Origin: Epiperipatus broadwayi
Lineage: Eukaryota; Onychophora; Udeonychophora; Euonychophora; Peripatidae
Direction of reading: 5' to 3'
DNA: 64,000 nt
Assembly: GCA_028023455.1 (NCBI GenBank)
Contig: JAQFVV010000012.1
Location: forward strand, 4,872,499 to 4,936,498
Shown: in pieces, positions 58,621 through 64,000 of the stretch
Numbering within the stretch: the stretch's first letter is position 1
Layout of the letters: every line of letters starts with the position of its first letter
Position numbers and translations under genes: made by a program
Notes under the pieces: generated by a model
What the model was told of the DNA's origin: nothing
Seen by the model: only the letters and a program-made list of their open reading frames with translations
The model's database searches: none

Positions 58621-60668
58621 ATTTTACTTTCTATATTAATAATGCCATTTAAGATAAATAAATGAAATCTTTAAAAAACAAAAAAACAAAAAAAAAAGAA
58701 TATTCAAGATATAATATCAAATATTTGACACATAGAAGTACAAATAATTCATTTTCAGGAAATATATATACTGTAAAATAAATTTTATATTTAGAACATA
58801 GAAGAACTAGTTATAAGTTGTGTTTGAGTAGAAAAATCAATAAACTTGTGAAAGAGAAACATTTTATCTATGAAGGTTACATATAAAAAAAGATTAGGAT
58901 TATCTGAAATATAAAATTAAAAAATAATACGAGCAAAAAATGAAAAAAAAAAAAGAATTGATTTTGAGATTTAAAAAAAATCATTAACTAGTAATTATAC
59001 AGCAATATTTTCAGATATGGATGTTTATTAAGAATATTAGAATAACAGAAAAAAGATTTCTTTTAAAAATAAAATTACATAATTATGGAAAAATTATTAC
59101 AAATTCTTGTTGATTAAAAAGAACTTGAGTTTATTACAAATATATAATCAAATATTTAGGGACAGATAAATAAGTGTGGAACAAGTATAAATAGATCAGT
59201 AATCTGTAGTCAGATATCAAAAGAGATTTTTTTAAAAAAAACCTTAAGACTTACAAAAACAACATTAATAATAATTGTCATGATATGACTGGATTACAGA
59301 AACAGAAAATACATATAAGTTAAAAGAAGAATAAGAAAACATATTGAGAACAAATAATATTCTTGCATTAAAGAAATAATGAAAAAGATAAAAATCACTA
59401 TCATAAATATTTACATAACATTCATAGATCTATAGAAATCTCATGATATAAAGCTAGTAATAAAACTACAAGAAATGTAAAAATTCAATATTAATATCAT
59501 ACCGATAATAATTCTTCATTGTTTTTGAAGGTTTTTCATTTTGTGCAAAATTAAAAAGTTATTTATCAAAAACACTTGCAATATTTATTATTTTTAGAAA
59601 ACATTATGATTATTTCTGACATTTTTAAAGATATATATATAGAAATTTAACAACTCATATCTTTACACTTTTAAAATAAGAATATATCAATTTATTATAG
59701 TAAATAATAAAAATTCTATGTAATACACAGTGTGAAATTAAAGCTTAGAAATAAATAGTAAAAAAAAAAAACTTATCTGAAGCTAATTCTAAGAGTGTTA
59801 GTTATTATAGAAGATCTAAAAAAGGCAATAATTAACAATAAATAATGTTGTTTAGACATAATATTTAAAAAAAAATAATAATTCTAATCGAGAGAAATGT
59901 TAGCTACAAAATCAGTAAATGTATAAATGAAAAAAAAATGGAGTAAATAAATACATTTACAAAATACTTCATATATAGAACATCATTCAACAATATTTTA
60001 CTATATGTATCTAATGCTTGATATAACTGTAAGAGATAAAATGAATTTGAAACTGAAAGAAAAAATGTGACAGAATGTGACCAGAACATATAAAATAACA
60101 TTACATAAAATAAAATTAAAATTCATTTTAAGCAAAAAGCCAATATACAGGTGACAATGATAGCTATTATTTCCTGAAATAAATAGTATGATATGCCAAT
60201 TTCTAATTATAAACAACAGAAAAATACGTTTAATCATTAGAAAAAAACCTTAAAAAAAAAAAAGATCCATAAAAGAATCAATTAGAATTTTTAAAAAAAC
60301 AATGAACACAGTAAAGTAACAAAGAATAAAATGAAAGTCATAAATATTTTTAAAATGTTGTAAATAAAAGAAAGAGTAAAAATTTAGACTTATTTCTTAG
60401 CATTTCAGCTATGACTTCTAACTTATATTAATTGAATTTTTTATATTATTATAGTTGTCTATTTGAAATGATTTTGACTGAAGTTGTATTTATTATCTTC
60501 TTTTACAGAACTCACTTTTTTTAAAAAAATCATGAATAGCTCATTCTTATAGAAAAGTTTAGTTTTGTTTATTGTCTAATGACAGTAAACTATTCTCTTT
60601 ATATCTTGAAATAGCTGGTTTCAAAACATAGTGCAGATTTCAAAATTTGTAGATAGTATCAAACAGTA
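58621..60668. other. Very AT-rich, A-rich DNA, no gene recognised
   Basis: Many A runs. The hydrophobic minus-strand frames at 59904-60237 are what A-rich DNA yields by chance. Confidence 0.5.
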
Positions 60669-60669
60669 T

Positions 60670-61175
60670 CAATTATGAATTTTAATACACACACATAAGT
60701 AATATTACTAAGGCTGTAAAACCTCAAGAATAGGCGCATGAAAATGCGATGGTAGGGACCTCTACAAGTCTCAACCACAAGCTTACGCTTTGGAAGAAAA
60801 GAGGGGAACCCTTCTTTACTTCAACCTACCTTCTATATGAATAGGTGAAACTGAAGCGGTTAAATCTAAGAGCTTGAAACTATTCAATACTTCACTGATT
60901 AAGTCCACAATTCCTATTACACATTAATACTCGCGAAATCTTTCGATTTACAAGTCAATGGAAAAATCTTATAGTTAGAAATCTATTACCTTAATTTAAA
61001 GTTGTAATTATAAATTTATTTAAACGCACATTGGTTTCCTCTTTTCTTCCAAAGCGTAACCTTAAGACCTATAGCGGTCCTTACCTTGCATTTTCACACG
61101 CATATTCTTGAGGTTTACAGCCTTAGTAAATATTAATTACGTAATCAATGTGCGTTTAAATAAATTTATAATTAC
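60670..61175. repeat. Foldback element, second full copy of the family at 50248
   Basis: Arms of ~140 bp: GTAATATTACTAAGGCTGTAAA...GCTTTGGAAGAAAAGAGG at the left, and CCTCTTTTCTTCCAAAGCG...TTTACAGCCTTAGTAAATAT at the right. The right end TGTGCGTTTAAATAAATTT agrees with the other copies; the left end is diverged. The middle shares GGGGAACCCTTCTTTACTTC and TCGCGAAATCTTTCGATTT with 50248-50995. Confidence 0.75.
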
Positions 61176-62078
61176 ACACACATAAGTATGTGTAAATCTT
61201 ATGTATACTGATTGAAAATAAGTATAATAAACATGTAACGGTGTGAGTACACATTGTATATAAACTGTGAACTAAAAAATTAAAATATAAAAATTTTAGT
61301 TTTTTCTATTCGTTACTATATTTTTATATTATTGTCTAATATTTTTGATCATAGATAATTAAAATGATAGGTATGAAAATGTGAATATGGATTCCAATCG
61401 TTATTTTTTCTATAAATTTATAAGTTAATATAAAAAGCATGTCACAACTACCTTTTTGTTTTCAAATATAAATAGCTACACTTTTTAGTATTAAAATATA
61501 AGGAATATTAATATCTAAATTGTTTAAAATGTTTTTGTTTATTAAGTATAGCATTTCAGTAATTTTTTTTTTTAAATTATACTCTGTTATTTAAGCAGAA
61601 TTTACATTACAAATGAGTGTATATGTGTGTGTTATGTTTTACTGAATAGATATCAGGTTGTTTTTTTTTTTACATAAAAATATTATTACAGACTGCCTAT
61701 AGCTACATATTCATGAAAAAATTGAATTTTTATTCTGACATATATTTAACATTTGATACTTTTTGAATATGTGTGATCACTAATTTTTCGAATATTTTCA
61801 TAATATAGGAATATAATCGCAGTCTGAAGATTATATAAAGAAATTAATGAACCTATACATATGTAAATAAATATTTTTATTTATAGAATACATGTGGTCT
61901 TCGATTTTCGTATCTAATTGGTTCCAGAAATATGTAAGATCAAAAAGTGTTTTTAAAATATTTATTTTTTAATGAGATGTATTAGCATATACGTACATAA
62001 CACTTTATTGATTAGCATCTATCTGGTGTTTTCTTTATAAATTTATCAAGAGTTAGTTCAATTGTACTGTTTTTGGTA
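61176..62078. other. AT-rich DNA, no gene recognised
   Basis: No element seen. Confidence 0.5.
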
Positions 62079-62079
62079 C

Positions 62080-63150
62080 CTAATAGATTTGTCTGGACAT
62101 CAAGGTTAATTACGGATAATTCTGGACACTAAAATTCATTACATATATATCACATTAATGCAATAATTATATATATTTTTAAAAATTACACTTACTATCA
62201 GATTTTTAAAACATATATAATCCTGTCCAATGATTAGTTTATTAATAGAAAAAATAAATAAATTGACATTTAATTGCTTATGACACTTTTGTCTTTCAAT
62301 TATAGCTTGGAAAATAATATAAAAAAAACCCACCTTTTTTTAAACATTAGAACATAACCCTTTCCCTTCACCTTTTCTCATTTTCTATAAATTTAAAACG
62401 ATTTTTTTTACCTTCCAACATTATATTAAATTTATAGGAAAACGAGAAAAGGTGGGGGGAGGGGTTAAGTTTTAATGTTTAAAAAAAGTGTTTTTTGTTG
62501 TCCTAGTAATAATTGAATGACAAAAGAGTCATAAGCAATTAAATGTCAATTTATAATTTTTTCATTAATAAATTAATTATTAGACAGGATTATGTTTTTA
62601 AAAAAATCTGATAGTGTAATTTTTAAAAATATATATATATAATTATTGCATTCATCATCATCATCTAGTATTATCAATCCACTACAGGATAAAGATTTCT
62701 CCAAGTTCAATCCATCTTCTTCAATCTTTAGCTTCTCTTCTCTCCATCACTCCTGCACACTTTCTTATTTCATCCATCCATCTCACATGTGGTCTCTTTT
62801 TGGGTCTTTTACAATCTCTTGGAATACCGTTTAAGATGTTAATTGTCCACCTATTATCATCTTTTCTAGCAATACTCCACTTCAGTCTTTTAATTTTTCA
62901 ATGAGGTCAGTAAAACCTATTTATTCTCTTATCCATATATTGTGTTTTCAAACTCTTCTTGTTACTTCCAACATGCATCTCTCCATACTTTTTTGAGTAG
63001 TCTGAAATCTCTGTATTGCTCTTCTATTAAGTGTCCAAGTTTTAAATTTATAAAACATGCATTAATGTGATATATATTATATTTATAATGAATTTTATTG
63101 CCAGGATTATCCATTATCAATCTTGCTGCCTGGGTTAATCCATAAGTATT
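62080..63150. repeat. Large foldback element, interrupted by an RTE fragment
   Basis: The left arm (about 62085-62400) and right arm (about 62435-62652 plus 63058-63145) are inverted copies. Examples are CACATTAATGCAATAATTAT versus ATAATTATTGCATT + AATGTG once the RTE insert is removed, and GGATAATTCTGGACAC versus the complement of TTGCCAGGATTATCC. A purine-rich AAAAGGTGGGGGGAGGGG lies near the centre (62447-62464). Non-coding; the superfamily is not identified. Confidence 0.75.
62653..63057 (-). mobile_element. RTE 3' fragment, minus strand, nested in foldback arm
   Basis: On the minus strand it covers the last ~400 bp of the RTE element (the region of GSETWTLNRRAIQR to LQWIDNG), with frame damage, and ends in GATGATGATGAATGCA. 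TGCATT on both sides (62647-62652 and 63058-63063) is a short target duplication; removing the insert and one copy restores the foldback arm. The plus-strand open frame at 62646-62834 is antisense and not a gene. Confidence 0.8.
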
Positions 63151-64000
63151 CTTTCTTTTTTTTCTTTTCTTGATAAAAAATTATGTAACATGTTATATCT
63201 TTTTCTATTCTCCTCTTATGGAATAGAAAATTGTGTGAAAGTAGAATGTATGAAAGTCGAGGAGTAATAAATTCTGAATGTGCATAATATACAAATCAAA
63301 ATTATTTGAGACATTTAATAAATTTGTAATTAGTGTCCCCTTTCATATTAATAGTAATATTTCAATCAAACAAAAATAATGATATATTAACATTGATGCA
63401 AAAGAAGACAATGTTTACAAGTTTATTAAAATGGCAGTACATCTGATTTGTAATTTTTATAGTTTGTGCATACAGAGTTTATTATAGTACTTTATAAATA
63501 TTACTAGATATTTTTAATACTATATGTTTAATACTATCATTCATTTGCTGCATTATTAAAATTATTAGAAATTTTATTTTTATATTATATTGTTGATCAT
63601 AAAAATATCACTATATTAAAGACATATTCTATTTATATTTGTAAACAAAAAAATACCTGCCTTCTACTAAGTATAAAATAAGTTTTTTTATTACTTGTGT
63701 AAAATTGCTGTTTTTGTTTTTTTTTTTTGCTTTGTTTGTATGATTGCATGGAGATTGAAAGAGATGGTGTACAATACAAGAAGGTACTTTCTGTATTATA
63801 CTTGTCCAAGTCATAATCAGTAATCACAATTTAATTATTGCATTATAAAAAATATTTATACACTATATATTTAAATCATAATTGTTAGAGAGCAAATAAA
63901 CCAATGGTTGAAATGAAATTAGATTGTTATTTACTTATATTCTATATCAAATAAGAGCATTCATAGCGATTATAAAATAAGTGATTAAACTTAAATATTT
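63151..64000. other. AT-rich DNA, no gene recognised
   Basis: Low-complexity sequence; overlapping minus-strand frames near 63629-63827 have no recognisable motif. Confidence 0.5.

Overview
This window is repeat-dominated, AT-rich DNA from an animal genome. Nothing in it looks prokaryotic: there are no operons, no ribosome-binding sites and no long intact host genes. All recognisable proteins belong to eukaryotic mobile elements: RTE-type LINEs, Penelope-like elements (PLEs) with a GIY-YIG nuclease, a hAT transposon of the GTF2IRD2/ZBED-like group, an L1/Tx1-like LINE tail, and tRNA-headed SINEs. The mixture and the many short (AT)n tracts would fit a mollusc such as a cephalopod, but arachnids, other arthropods and cnidarians carry similar elements, so the host is an inference. 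I recognised no host exon.

Layout. 1.4-2.5 kb: end of a PLE with a GIY-YIG domain, bracketed by inverted copies of a ~75 bp module. 4.2-4.5 kb: two tRNA-headed SINEs in opposite orientation. 4.6-5.65 kb: decayed RTE copy on the minus strand. 5.9-6.54 kb: near-perfect ~540 bp palindrome built from the same module as the first PLE. 8.6-12.0 kb: nearly complete but broken PLE whose 5' half is inverted; a ~400 bp insert with a 22 bp target duplication sits in it. 12.4-13.1 kb: foldback element with a SINE (16 bp target duplication) nested inside. 14.5-15.0 kb: 240 bp tandem duplication. 16.3-17.4 kb: C-terminal end of an L1/Tx1-like LINE on the minus strand. 20.9-21.5 kb: long-TIR MITE, then a compound trinucleotide microsatellite. 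22.7-23.1 kb: degenerate GATA tract. 28.7-31.2 kb: complete but inactive hAT transposon with TIRs and an 8 bp duplication. 39.2-40.4 kb: RTE copy with a textbook twin-priming inversion. 41.9-42.5 kb: non-autonomous hAT. 47.6-48.54 kb: PLE-derived foldback with a 14 bp duplication and two copies of a hammerhead-ribozyme-like motif. 49.1-51.0 kb and 60.7-61.2 kb: satellite-like and foldback repeats of one family. 51.45-51.6 kb: very young SINE. 53.2-55.6 kb: longest RTE copy. 62.1-63.15 kb: large foldback with an RTE 3' fragment nested in one arm.

How the parts relate. At least four RTE copies share the same 3' end, a run of TGATGA-type triplets. RTE-type machinery could have mobilised the SINEs, but none of the RTE copies here can encode active enzyme. 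No gene acts with another in a host pathway; the window is a record of insertion, inversion and nesting. The most notable items are the 5'-inverted PLE, the hammerhead-like motifs, the exact twin-primed RTE, and a tRNA-only SINE with two copies identical over 84 bp.
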